This document shows, one piece after another, positions 54,419 through 62,423 of a DNA stretch of 64,000 nucleotides. The position numbers were made by a program, and so were the translations under genes. The stretch lies in NCBI RefSeq assembly GCF_009299505.1, contig NZ_WBSM01000002.1, positions 124,001 to 188,000 of the forward strand, written 5' to 3'. How positions within the stretch are numbered: position 1 is the first letter of the stretch; every line of letters begins with the position of its first letter. The notes below the pieces were generated by a model. The model was not told where the DNA came from. It worked only from the letters and a program-made list of their open reading frames with translations, and ran no database searches. Source of the stretch: Bifidobacterium ramosum. Lineage in GTDB: Bacteria > Actinomycetota > Actinomycetes > Actinomycetales > Bifidobacteriaceae.

Positions 54419-55141
54419 ATGGAAGGACATCAGGATTCGGCGTCGCTGGCGCGGCGTGGTGCCGGCTCGCCGTTCGGGGAACGGTATGCGGCGTCGCTGG
54501 CGTTGCTGCCGCTCATGGTGATGCTGGTACTGACGTTCGGTGGCGCCGGTGCGACTGGGCTTGCGGTGTGGACGGCCGTGCTGATGATCGCGTTCGTGGC
54601 ATGCTCGCCGCTGCGCGACGGCGTGGCCGGGCATGTGATCGCGACGGGCGCCGGCGTGCTGTCGTTCGTGGCGGTGTTCACGGGGTTCCTGTCGTTCGGT
54701 TGGATCGACGAGCTTGCCGATGACGTGCCGACGTCGGTGGGCAACGAGGTCACGTGGTTCGTCGGCGTGGGCGGTCTGCTGGTCGCGCTGATCATCGTAT
54801 CGTTCGTCCGGCAGATGGCGCGCGCCGAACGTTCGCATCTGATCCGCGGCCTGTCGCACAGCGTGCTCGAGGGCGTTGCGTTGATCGTCGCGCCGGGTTG
54901 GCTGTTCCTGCCGGATCTGATGACGGCGCCGGACATGGGCGCCGACAATATGGTCGTGATCGTGGCCGTGATCGTCGTGGCGCTGCTGTTCATCGGGTTG
55001 GCCATCGCATCGAACTGGTGGATGGCCGAAGCCGATCCGGACGAGCATGCGCGTGCGCCGTGGGCCGGCATCGTCGTGCTGCCGACACTGCTGACCGGTG
55101 CGCTCATCCCCGCCGCCACGGTCGTCGTCGCGCTGATCTGA
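54419..55141 (+). CDS. Multi-span membrane protein, unknown
   Basis: A 240-residue protein with about seven hydrophobic segments, for example LLPLMVMLVLTFGGAG and VVIVAVIVVALLFIGLAIA. I recognise no family. SD CAGGAG precedes the ATG by nine bases. It is divergent from the GlnR-like gene with 226 bp between them. After it, two family A palindromes lie before mntP. Confidence 0.7.
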   Translation: MEGHQDSASLARRGAGSPFGERYAASLALLPLMVMLVLTFGGAGATGLAVWTAVLMIAFVACSPLRDGVAGHVIATGAGVLSFVAVFTGFLSFGWIDELADDVPTSVGNEVTWFVGVGGLLVALIIVSFVRQMARAERSHLIRGLSHSVLEGVALIVAPGWLFLPDLMTAPDMGADNMVVIVAVIVVALLFIGLAIASNWWMAEADPDEHARAPWAGIVVLPTLLTGALIPAATVVVALI

Positions 55142-55149
55142 AAACCTTC

Positions 55150-55197
55150 AACGGACATCCAGCCGATATGCACAGTGTGATCGGCTGTATGTCCGTT
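55150..55197. repeat. 48-bp palindromic repeat, family A, copy 7
   Basis: Arms AACGGACATCCAGCCGAT and ATCGGCTGTATGTCCGTT, with one mismatch between arms. It starts 9 bp after the upstream stop codon. Confidence 0.9.
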
Positions 55198-55288
55198 GAG
55201 AAAAAGAGGTCCACGATCGGGAAACAGCGGTCCGTGTTCCGTTCGTCGTCCTGTAAACGTGAGACGTATGCGTGACGACTTCCCTTTC

Positions 55289-55335
55289 AACGGACATCCA
55301 GCCGATAACGGTGTCGTTATCGGCTGGATGTCCGT
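55289..55335. repeat. 48-bp palindromic repeat, family A, copy 8
   Basis: Arms AACGGACATCCAGCCGATAA and TTATCGGCTGGATGTCCGT. Both arms carry the C/G variant, so the pair is restored compared with most copies. It ends 13 bp from the mntP stop. Confidence 0.9.
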
Positions 55336-55347
55336 CAAAGAAAACGA

Positions 55348-55908
55348 TCACAGCACGCCGAGATGCTCGAGCAGCACCTTGACGCCGATCAGAATGAGTA
55401 CCACTCCGCCGGCGATCTGCGCGGGCTTCTGCCAACGCGAGCCGAACACACGGCCGATATACAGTCCGCCCGCCGAAAACGCGCCGGTCGTCACGCCGAT
55501 CAGCAGCACCGACGACCATACGTGCACCTGCATGAACGCGAAGCTCACGCCCACCGCGAATGCGTCGATGCTGCACGCCACCGCCAACGGCAGCATATGC
55601 CGCCAATCGAACTCCGCCGTCTCCTTGGCGTTCTCCTCGTCCTCCTCGAACGCCTCGTGAATCATGTTGCCGCCGATGAACGCGAGCAACGCGAAGATGA
55701 TCCAGTGATCGACCGCGGTCACATACCCCGCGAACGTCTTCGCGAAGAAGAATCCCAGCAACGGGAACAACGCCTGAAAGCCGCCGAACCACAGCGCCGT
55801 CTTCAACGCATCGACGCCGCGCAGACGACGCACGGTCAGACCTTTGCCGATCGACACGGCGAACGCGTCCATGGAAACGGAGAGGGCAATAAGGAATATC
55901 TGGAACAT
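55348..55908 (-). CDS. mntP: Manganese efflux pump MntP
   Basis: A 186-residue membrane protein with six segments in two repeats; each repeat has the acidic motif of the family (SVSMDAFAVSIGKG and SIDAFAVGVSFAF). It exports Mn(II). A second in-frame ATG at 55929 adds seven residues; I prefer 55908 because it gives the usual start directly before TM1. No clear SD is seen for either. The upstream 150 bp look structured and could be a riboswitch. Confidence 0.88.
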   Translation of the reverse strand: MFQIFLIALSVSMDAFAVSIGKGLTVRRLRGVDALKTALWFGGFQALFPLLGFFFAKTFAGYVTAVDHWIIFALLAFIGGNMIHEAFEEDEENAKETAEFDWRHMLPLAVACSIDAFAVGVSFAFMQVHVWSSVLLIGVTTGAFSAGGLYIGRVFGSRWQKPAQIAGGVVLILIGVKVLLEHLGVL

Positions 55909-56060
55909 AGCTGGTTTCACAAGGTTCATCCCGCCGGTCTCCCCACGGGATGGGCCTCGACGGGATGCCGTACATCCGCCTACGCCTAGGGGTACCGACA
56001 CTGAGAACTGCCGGGCAGCCAGCCGGGCTTTGAATCCGAAGCGAATGCTGTTCGCATGTC
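55909..56060 (-). promoter_or_regulatory. Possible structured leader (Mn riboswitch candidate) of mntP
   Basis: The leader is very G/C-rich and can form several hairpins, for example GGATG/CATCC and CCCA-TCCCG-TGGG. It ends near GGGGAGACCGGC, which recalls the 3' part of yybP-ykoY (manganese) riboswitches. The usual 5' GGGGAGTAG part is not evident, so this is only a possibility. Confidence 0.3.
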
Positions 56061-56196
56061 GTCAATTACGAGAGAACACTATACACCCACTTCGCTCCCA
56101 GCGTCTTTCACGGGGTGCGCACATACCTTGTGGCAAACTGTTGGGTAGTCATGTGGGCGAGGCCCACGTCGTCATGCGAAGCCGAAAGAGGTCAGG

Positions 56197-57525
56197 GTGG
56201 TCAAGGATCCGAAGGAAGACATTCTGCACGTCGAGGGCGGCAAGCCCCTCAACGGCACGATCAAGGTGCGCGGCGCGAAGAACTTCGTGAGCAAGGCGAT
56301 GGTCGCGGCGCTGCTCGCGCCCGGCAAGTCGGTGCTCAAGAACGTGCCCGAGATCCGCGACGTGCACGTCGTGTCCGACCTGCTGCGCCTGCATGGCGTG
56401 GACGTGGACGTCGACGGCGCGAAGGGCGTCGTCACCATCGACGCGTCGCATGTGCAGCTCGCCGACGTCGCCGACGTCGACACACTGTCCGGATCGTCGC
56501 GCATTCCGATCCTGTTCTCCGGCCCGCTCGTGCATCGCCTCGGCGAGGCGTTCATCCCGGCGCTCGGCGGCTGCAACATCGGCGGCCGACCGATCGACTT
56601 CCATCTCGAAACGCTGCGCAAACTCGGCGCCACCGTCGACAAGGAACACAAGGACGGCATCCACATCACCGCGCCGAACGGCCTCAAGGGCGCGAAGATC
56701 CACCTGCCGTACCCGTCCGTCGGCGCCACCGAACAGACGCTGCTCGCCGCCGTGCTCGCCGAAGGCAAGACCGAACTGTCCGGTGCGGCCATCGAACCGG
56801 AGATCATGGATCTGGTCGCCGTGCTGCAGAAGATGGGTGCGATCATCTCCGTGGACGTCGACCGCACGTTCCGCATCGAAGGCGTCAAGGAGCTCAAGGG
56901 CTTCACGCACACCGCGCTGACCGACCGCATCGAGGCCGCAAGCTGGGCGTCGGCGGCGCTCGCCACGCACGGCGACATCTTCGTCAAGGGGGCGACCCAG
57001 CCGGAGATGATGACCTTCCTTAACGTGTTCCGCAAGGTCGGCGGCGAGTTCGACGTTACCGACAAGGGCATCCGCTTCTGGCATCCGGGCGGGGACCTGC
57101 ACCCGGTCGCCATCGAGACCGACGTGCACCCCGGCTTCATGACCGACTGGCAGCAGCCGCTCGTGGTCGCGCTCACGCAGGCGAACGGCCTGTCGATCGT
57201 GCACGAAACCGTGTATGAGAACCGCTTCGGCTTCACCAAGCCGCTCGTGCAGATGGGCGCGACGATCCAGCTGTACCGCGAATGCCTCGGCTCGCTGCCG
57301 TGCCGCTTCCAGCAGCGCAACTACAAGCATTCGGCCGTGATCTTCGGACCGACGCCGCTCACCGGTCGCGACATCGACGTGCCGGATCTGCGCGGCGGGT
57401 TCTCGCACCTCATCGCGGCGCTCGCGGCCACCGGGCCGTCGGACGTGCACGGCATTTCGCTGATCGACCGCGGCTACGCGGACTTCCGCGGCAAGCTCGA
57501 GGCGCTTGGCGCGGACTTCGACTGA
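56197..57525 (+). CDS. murA: UDP-N-acetylglucosamine 1-carboxyvinyltransferase
   Basis: A 442-residue EPSP-synthase-type enzyme that adds enolpyruvate to UDP-GlcNAc, the first committed step of peptidoglycan synthesis. Family marks are GTIKVRGAKNFVSKAMVAALL, the loop around LGGCNIGGRPIDFH, and FMTDWQQPLVVALTQANG. The active-site loop position normally holding Cys in many MurA enzymes reads Asp here or nearby (GGCNIGGRPID region follows a normal Cys 115-type loop), so fosfomycin response cannot be predicted. GTG start with AGAGGTCAGG upstream. Confidence 0.93.
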   Translation: MVKDPKEDILHVEGGKPLNGTIKVRGAKNFVSKAMVAALLAPGKSVLKNVPEIRDVHVVSDLLRLHGVDVDVDGAKGVVTIDASHVQLADVADVDTLSGSSRIPILFSGPLVHRLGEAFIPALGGCNIGGRPIDFHLETLRKLGATVDKEHKDGIHITAPNGLKGAKIHLPYPSVGATEQTLLAAVLAEGKTELSGAAIEPEIMDLVAVLQKMGAIISVDVDRTFRIEGVKELKGFTHTALTDRIEAASWASAALATHGDIFVKGATQPEMMTFLNVFRKVGGEFDVTDKGIRFWHPGGDLHPVAIETDVHPGFMTDWQQPLVVALTQANGLSIVHETVYENRFGFTKPLVQMGATIQLYRECLGSLPCRFQQRNYKHSAVIFGPTPLTGRDIDVPDLRGGFSHLIAALAATGPSDVHGISLIDRGYADFRGKLEALGADFD

Positions 57526-57598
57526 CGGCGGATGTTGTCTGGCTCCCCCTCCTTCCTATTCCGGGGAGCGGCAATAGTCGCCTGACATCACGATGGTT

Positions 57599-57647
57599 GG
57601 CTCCCCCTTCTAGGGGGAGCTGTCAGCGTAGCTGACTGAGGGGGTTG
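57599..57647. repeat. Hairpin repeat element after murA
   Basis: GGCTCCCCC-TTCT-AGGGGGAGC is followed by TGTCAGCGTAGCTGACTGAG, a second small dyad (GTCAGC-GTA-GCTGAC). A related degenerate piece lies at 57551-57579 and another at 32356. Confidence 0.7.
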
Positions 57648-57660
57648 TGCCAGACCGTTC

Positions 57661-59031
57661 TCATCCCCAATTCCCAAGCCTCCTCGCGATCGGTATCACC
57701 GCCACCGCACCCATCGCCAGCGCGGCGGCCGAAGCGAGCAGTACCGCCGCTACCGGCATCCGGTCATACGCCCAGCCGTACATCATCTGGCCGAGCGGCT
57801 GCGCGCACATGCACAGCGCGCCGAACATCGCCATCACCTTGCCGATCATCGCCTCCGGCGTACTCAGCTGAATCGCCGGTACGGCGATGAGATTCGTGAA
57901 ACACGCCGCGATCATCGACAGGCAGGTGCCGGTCACCAGCACCGCGAGCCGTGCGTTCGGACCGATCGGCAGCACGAACGCGACCCCCTGAGGCAGCGCG
58001 GTCAACGCGAACACGGCCGTCGCGGCCGGCAGATACCGCATCGACAGCCGGGCCGCGCACAGACCGGCGATCAATGTGCCGGCCACGCCCGCCACGCCGA
58101 CCAATCCGTCGGCGATGCCGTACACGGTCGCATCGAACCCCAGCACGGTGCGGATCGTATATGCGAACCCCACGCCGGAATAGCCGATGGTGACGAGATT
58201 GATCGCGGCGGCGTACAACGCCAGTTGAAACACGGCCGGGCGTTCGTACACGAGGAAGTGTAATCCGTTCTTGAGATCCTCGATCGGCGTGGGCAGCCGG
58301 TCGCCGTCCGCCGTGCGATCGGGCGCGGCGAGCCGGATGAAGCACTCAAGCGCGGCGGCCACGGCGAAGCTCACAATCGTGACCGTCATCATCGGGCGGA
58401 TACCGACCGCCGCGTACAGCACGCCGCCAAGGAAGCTCGGCAGCAGGGAGCTCAGCTGCTGCACCTGATTGATCACGGCCATCGCCTGCCGCATGATCAC
58501 CGGGCCGTGCGCGCGGAACATCTGGGGGAGCGCGGCCTGGACGGTCGGCGTTTCGAACGCGCCGAGCACGGCGAGGGCGATCTGCATGACGGCGATTGCG
58601 GCGAGACTGAAGCCGAATGCGGCGAACGCGAGCATGCCGGCGAGCACGAGCACGCCGGACGCCGCGTCGAGGGCGACCATGATGGTGCGGCGGTTCATGC
58701 GGTCGGCCAGCACGCCGCCGAACGGGGAGAGCGCGATCGTCGGGATGATCGACACGGCGAGGACGGAGGCGAAGGCGGTGGCCGAGCCGGTTTCGTCGAG
58801 CACCCACATCGACATCGCGAACCGCAGCATCATGTTGCCGAACAGCGAGATGCCCTGGCCGGCGACGAGAAGGATAAAGTCGCGGGAGAGGAGCGGGGAA
58901 TGGGGCGGTGTTGACGAGGTGGTGCTGTTGGTGGGCGGTGTTGTAAATGATGCAGCTGATGTGGATGATGCGGCGGCACGGGTCGGTGCGGCAGTTGGGA
59001 CGACTGATGCCGGGTTGTCGGTGCGTGTCAT
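57661..59031 (-). CDS. MFS transporter
   Basis: A 456-residue major facilitator with 12 predicted segments after a Ser/Thr/Ala-rich 45-residue N-terminus. The loop 2-3 motif is GGVLADRMNRRTIMV and the family resembles MFS_3 multidrug-type exporters. SD AAAGGACTC lies upstream of the ATG at 59031. A perfect TetR-type operator sits 25 bp upstream (59056-59082), the same sequence pattern as the one before the adjacent tetR gene, so regulation by that repressor is very likely. Substrate unknown. Confidence 0.88.
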   Translation of the reverse strand: MTRTDNPASVVPTAAPTRAAASSTSAASFTTPPTNSTTSSTPPHSPLLSRDFILLVAGQGISLFGNMMLRFAMSMWVLDETGSATAFASVLAVSIIPTIALSPFGGVLADRMNRRTIMVALDAASGVLVLAGMLAFAAFGFSLAAIAVMQIALAVLGAFETPTVQAALPQMFRAHGPVIMRQAMAVINQVQQLSSLLPSFLGGVLYAAVGIRPMMTVTIVSFAVAAALECFIRLAAPDRTADGDRLPTPIEDLKNGLHFLVYERPAVFQLALYAAAINLVTIGYSGVGFAYTIRTVLGFDATVYGIADGLVGVAGVAGTLIAGLCAARLSMRYLPAATAVFALTALPQGVAFVLPIGPNARLAVLVTGTCLSMIAACFTNLIAVPAIQLSTPEAMIGKVMAMFGALCMCAQPLGQMMYGWAYDRMPVAAVLLASAAALAMGAVAVIPIARRLGNWG

Positions 59032-59055
59032 GGTAATGAGTCCTTTCGTATCGAT

Positions 59056-59082
59056 TATTCATACCGACTGACGGTATGAATA
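59056..59082. promoter_or_regulatory. TetR operator before the MFS gene
   Basis: TATTCATACCG-ACTGA-CGGTATGAATA is a perfect 11-bp inverted repeat with a 5-nt centre. Confidence 0.85.
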
Positions 59083-59192
59083 TGAGTGACAGATGAGTGT
59101 TCGGAACGAATCGTGGTGTTCGTTGTGTGTGTGGTGTTCGATGGCGAATCGATGGTGAATCCGATGACGAACCGCCTCGTCCGACCTGCCTC

Positions 59193-59230
59193 TGGCGTGG
59201 ATAACCTTGGGTTGTCCACGCCAGAGAAGG
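59193..59230. repeat. Hairpin with CCTTGGGTTG core
   Basis: CTCTGGCGTGGA and TCCACGCCAGAG form a perfect 12-bp stem around TAACCTTGGGTTG. The core resembles the large palindrome at 20452-20509. Confidence 0.8.
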
Positions 59231-59244
59231 GGAAGGACAAGGGC

Positions 59245-59418
59245 GCAGCGCAAGTTTTTCGGGAAATCGGCCGCATCGTCCCGAAAAACGTGCACTGAGT
59301 CACGGTCAGCGCAAGAAATTCGGGAAATGACGTCTGATCTCCCGAAAAACCTGCGCTGAGCCATCGTCAGTGCAAGAGATTCGGGACGATCCGGCTAATT
59401 CCCCGAAAAACTCGCGCC
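59245..59418. repeat. Three tandem hairpin units of about 61 bp
   Basis: Units start near 59245, 59307 and 59368 with AGCGCAAG, AGCGCAAG and AGTGCAAG. Each has a TTCGGGA part and a later TCCCGAAAAA or CCCCGAAAAA part, followed by a TGCACTGA- or TGCGCTGA-like end that pairs back to the start. They fill the space between the MFS and tetR genes. Confidence 0.8.
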
Positions 59419-59425
59419 GAAGACG

Positions 59426-60082
59426 CTAGCTGGGATGTCGGTCGTCGAAGGCGGCATACAGGTTTGCGGTCATGTCGATGAGCTCGTCGTCGAACACCGG
59501 CACGCCGATCGCGTCGAGCATCGTGGCGAGGCACTGAACACGGTGCCGCAGCTGCGCTGCCGTGGCGGGGTAGAAGTGCGGCAGCAGCCAGTAATTGGTC
59601 AGCAAGGCGAGCATTTCCGCGGCTTCCTGCGGATATTCGGTCGGAATCGATCCGTCGCGCACGCCCTCGTCGATGAGTGGGCGGAAGCTGTTGGGCAGCT
59701 GTGATGACCAGAACCGCATGTTGTCGGTGAAGTATGTCGGATCGTCCAGCAGCGGCATCGCCACGCGGTTGATGTTGCGATGATCGGCGTCGGATGCGGA
59801 GAGTCTAAACAGTTCGCGGATCTTCTGCAATCCGTTGAGATCGTTGCGCTCGAAGACGGTCCGGCTCTGGTCGCCGATGCGTCGGGCGTCGTCGTCGCCG
59901 AGCCGGTCGAGGATCGCCTGCTTCGACTTGAAATGGTGGTAGATCGCGCCTTTCGACAGGTCGCCGAGCCGGTCGACGATGTCTTGGATGGAGGTCTTCT
60001 CGTACCCTTGTTCCATGAACAGTTCGCGGGCCGCGTCGAGGATGCGTTGTTCGGTCACCTCGGGATGCGCGTTACGTGCCAT
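59426..60082 (-). CDS. TetR-family repressor of the adjacent MFS gene
   Basis: A 218-residue repressor. The HTH reads YEKTSIQDIVDRLGDLSKGAIYHHFKSKQAIL. The ATG at 60082 has AAAGGAG upstream. The operator at 60113-60139 lies before it and has the same half-sites (CATACCG) as the one in front of the MFS gene; both genes read the same way. The ligand domain is family-typical but gives no ligand identity. Confidence 0.9.
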   Translation of the reverse strand: MARNAHPEVTEQRILDAARELFMEQGYEKTSIQDIVDRLGDLSKGAIYHHFKSKQAILDRLGDDDARRIGDQSRTVFERNDLNGLQKIRELFRLSASDADHRNINRVAMPLLDDPTYFTDNMRFWSSQLPNSFRPLIDEGVRDGSIPTEYPQEAAEMLALLTNYWLLPHFYPATAAQLRHRVQCLATMLDAIGVPVFDDELIDMTANLYAAFDDRHPS

Positions 60083-60112
60083 CGGCGACTCCTTTCGTAT
60101 ATTGGCCACCAT

Positions 60113-60139
60113 TATACATACCGTCGGTCGGTATGTATA
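60113..60139. promoter_or_regulatory. TetR operator before tetR
   Basis: TATACATACCG-TCGGT-CGGTATGTATA is a perfect inverted repeat with a 5-nt centre, matching the one at 59056 in half-site core and spacing. Confidence 0.85.
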
Positions 60140-60155
60140 GTCGGGCGTCCATATC

Positions 60156-60209
60156 GCGTGGCGGAAAACGCTCGCTGACGGCACCGTCAGCGAGCGTTTT
60201 CCGCCACGC
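60156..60209. repeat. Palindromic repeat, family B, copy 3
   Basis: Two 26-nt arms start GCGTGGCGGAAAACGCTCGC and are separated by 2 nt. The arms are like copy 2 at 16145 with AGAA replaced by GGAA on one side and the complementary change on the other. Confidence 0.9.
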
Positions 60210-60433
60210 AAGGAGCGTTGATACGATCTGCGTGACATGACGTGGCCTGTGATGGCATATGACGTGCGTCGTGACCTGTGATGTGCCGTATGCAGTACGT
60301 ACGTTCGGGGTACGATGGCGCGCGTCTGATGGTGTGCCGATGATCATGATATGCGATGCGGCGAGATGCGTCACGCACCCCGCGACGTGCGGCGCGGTCG
60401 GGCGTGACGGCCGTCGTCGTTCGTGGGTTGCGG
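60210..60433. other. Intergenic stretch before the acyltransferase gene
   Basis: I see no gene or clear site here, only repeated TGACGTG/GTGACATG-like words of no evident structure. Confidence 0.35.
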
Positions 60434-60446
60434 CACAATAGGGCAC
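60434..60446 (+). promoter_or_regulatory. Leaderless promoter candidate of the acyltransferase gene
   Basis: CACAAT lies exactly 7 nt before the ATG; there is no SD. Confidence 0.45.
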
Positions 60447-61340
60447 ATGGCATCCAAAGGAAAACCGTCGCCGCGATCCGCGGTCAAGCCGCTCTCCGAC
60501 GAGCAGGTCGCCCGGCTCGCCAAGCGGCATCATCTCGTCGATCCGATGCGCGACCTGCCGACCGGTCCGAACCGGCGCATCAACCAGCCGGAGATCGACG
60601 CACAGCATCCGAAGGGCACGAAACGCCTGCTCACGGGCGTCGACGTCGTCTTCAACGCCAGCTGCAAGACGCTCGCGTGGGGACTCGACAACATCCCCGA
60701 AACCGGCCCGTTCATCACCGCCGCCACGCACGTGACCATGTTCGACGTGTTCGTGCCGATGGCCAGCCTGTTCCACATGGGCCGTCGCCCGCGGTACATG
60801 GCCAAAGCCGAGATGGCGCACTGGCCGCTCATCGGCAAATGGTTCCAGCTCGTCGGCATGCAGCCCGTCCAACGCCGCTCCGGCAAGGCCAAGGTCATCG
60901 AGGAGACGTCGATCGAGATCCTCACCTCCGGCCGGCCGCTCACCGTATGGCCGGAAGGCACGGTGACGCGCGACCCGAAGAAATGGCCGATGAGCATGAA
61001 GAACGGCGTCGGCGTGATCGCGCTCGAGGCCTCACGCAGACTCGGGGCCCAAGTGCCGCTGTTCTGCGCGGTGACGTGGGGTGCGGCGAGTATCAATCAC
61101 TGGTGGCCGTGGCCGCGCAAGAACGTGGTCATGTGTTACGACGCGCGGTTGGATTACGCCGATCTGCTGGACGGCTGCGATACGTGGGCCGACGGCATCG
61201 ATGGGGTGCCGGCTGCGCTCGCCGACGAACTGACGCGACGGATTCGCGTGCGTATGACCGAGGTCATGGCCGAGATCCGCGGCGAGGACGCGCCCGACGG
61301 ATATTGGGACTACCGAACGATGCGCCGGGTGAAGGACTGA
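60447..61340 (+). CDS. 1-acylglycerol-3-phosphate acyltransferase-family protein
   Basis: A 297-residue PlsC-domain enzyme. Motif I is H-V-T-M-F-D (HX4D) in ATHVTMFDVF, and motif III is WPEGTVTRD (FPEG-type). It should acylate lysophosphatidate for membrane lipid synthesis. The start at 60447 is directly after a -10-like CACAAT. It is followed within 28 bp by gpsA, which supplies glycerol 3-phosphate, so the pair fits phospholipid synthesis. No second PlsC or PlsY gene is in the window. Confidence 0.9.
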   Translation: MASKGKPSPRSAVKPLSDEQVARLAKRHHLVDPMRDLPTGPNRRINQPEIDAQHPKGTKRLLTGVDVVFNASCKTLAWGLDNIPETGPFITAATHVTMFDVFVPMASLFHMGRRPRYMAKAEMAHWPLIGKWFQLVGMQPVQRRSGKAKVIEETSIEILTSGRPLTVWPEGTVTRDPKKWPMSMKNGVGVIALEASRRLGAQVPLFCAVTWGAASINHWWPWPRKNVVMCYDARLDYADLLDGCDTWADGIDGVPAALADELTRRIRVRMTEVMAEIRGEDAPDGYWDYRTMRRVKD

Positions 61341-61367
61341 ACGGAACAGAATAAAGGAGCAAACATT

Positions 61368-62363
61368 ATGAAGATCACGGTACTGGGTGCGGGCGCATGG
61401 GGTACCGCTTTCGGCCAGGTGCTGGCCGACGCGGGCAACGACGTGACCATGTGGGCCATTGAGCCCGAGATCGTCGAAGGCATCCGCGACCACCACCACA
61501 ACGGCGTGCGTCTGCCGTCCGTCGAGAAACTGCCCGACAACATGACCGCCACCGGCGACCGCGCCGAAGCCGTCAAGGACGCCGAGATCGTCGTCGTCGC
61601 CATCGCCGCGCAGTTCGCCCGCGTCGCGCTCGCTGAATTCAAAGGCCTCATCCCGGATACGGCGATCGTCGTCAGCCTCATGAAGGGCATCGAACGCACC
61701 ACGAGCAAGCGTATGGACGAGGTCGTACGCGAGGCCCTCGATCTGCCGGCCGAACGCTTCGCCGCGGTCTCCGGTCCGAACCTGAGCAAGGAAGTCGCCG
61801 ACCGCCAGCCGGCCGCGACCGTCGTCGGCTGCGTCGATCTCGACAACGCACGCACAGTCGCCAAGGCCTGCACCAACAGCTACTTCAAGGCGTTCGTCAC
61901 CCGCGACGTCATCGGCCTTGAAATGTGCGGCTCGCTCAAGAACGTGACCGCGCTCGCCGTCGGCATGGCCCGCGGCGCCGGCTACGGCGAGAACACCGCC
62001 GCGATGATTGAGACCCGCGGACTCGCGGAACTCACCGCCCTCGGCAAGGCCGCCGGCGCCGACGTCAAGACCTTCTCCGGACTTGCCGGCGTGGGCGACA
62101 TGACCGCCACCTGTGGCTCCCCGCTGAGCCGCAACTACACGTTCGGCGCGAACCTCGGCAAGGGCCTGAGCGTTGAGGAGGCCACCAAGGCCAGCAACGG
62201 CGTGGCCGAAGGCGTGCCGACCACCGACGCGGTCGTCGCGCTCGGTAAGGAGCTCGGCGTGGCCACCCCGCTCGCCTCCGCGATGAGCCGTGTGCTCGCG
62301 GACGGCATTTCCTGCCAGGAGATGCTCGGCCTGCTGTTCGGTGATGAGATCACCGAGGAGTGA
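61368..62363 (+). CDS. gpsA: Glycerol-3-phosphate dehydrogenase (NAD(P)+)
   Basis: A 331-residue enzyme that reduces dihydroxyacetone phosphate to glycerol 3-phosphate. The Rossmann motif is VLGAGAWGTAFGQVLADAG, and the catalytic Lys region reads CGSLKNVTALAVGMARG. AAAGGAG precedes the ATG. It lies between the acyltransferase and ddl, a grouping that links phospholipid and peptidoglycan precursors. Confidence 0.96.
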   Translation: MKITVLGAGAWGTAFGQVLADAGNDVTMWAIEPEIVEGIRDHHHNGVRLPSVEKLPDNMTATGDRAEAVKDAEIVVVAIAAQFARVALAEFKGLIPDTAIVVSLMKGIERTTSKRMDEVVREALDLPAERFAAVSGPNLSKEVADRQPAATVVGCVDLDNARTVAKACTNSYFKAFVTRDVIGLEMCGSLKNVTALAVGMARGAGYGENTAAMIETRGLAELTALGKAAGADVKTFSGLAGVGDMTATCGSPLSRNYTFGANLGKGLSVEEATKASNGVAEGVPTTDAVVALGKELGVATPLASAMSRVLADGISCQEMLGLLFGDEITEE

Positions 62364-62423
62364 CCGGACTGCCGAGTAGTCTGTTGCCCCAGTATTGCTT
62401 CGAGTGAACGGTAAAGGAAGAAC

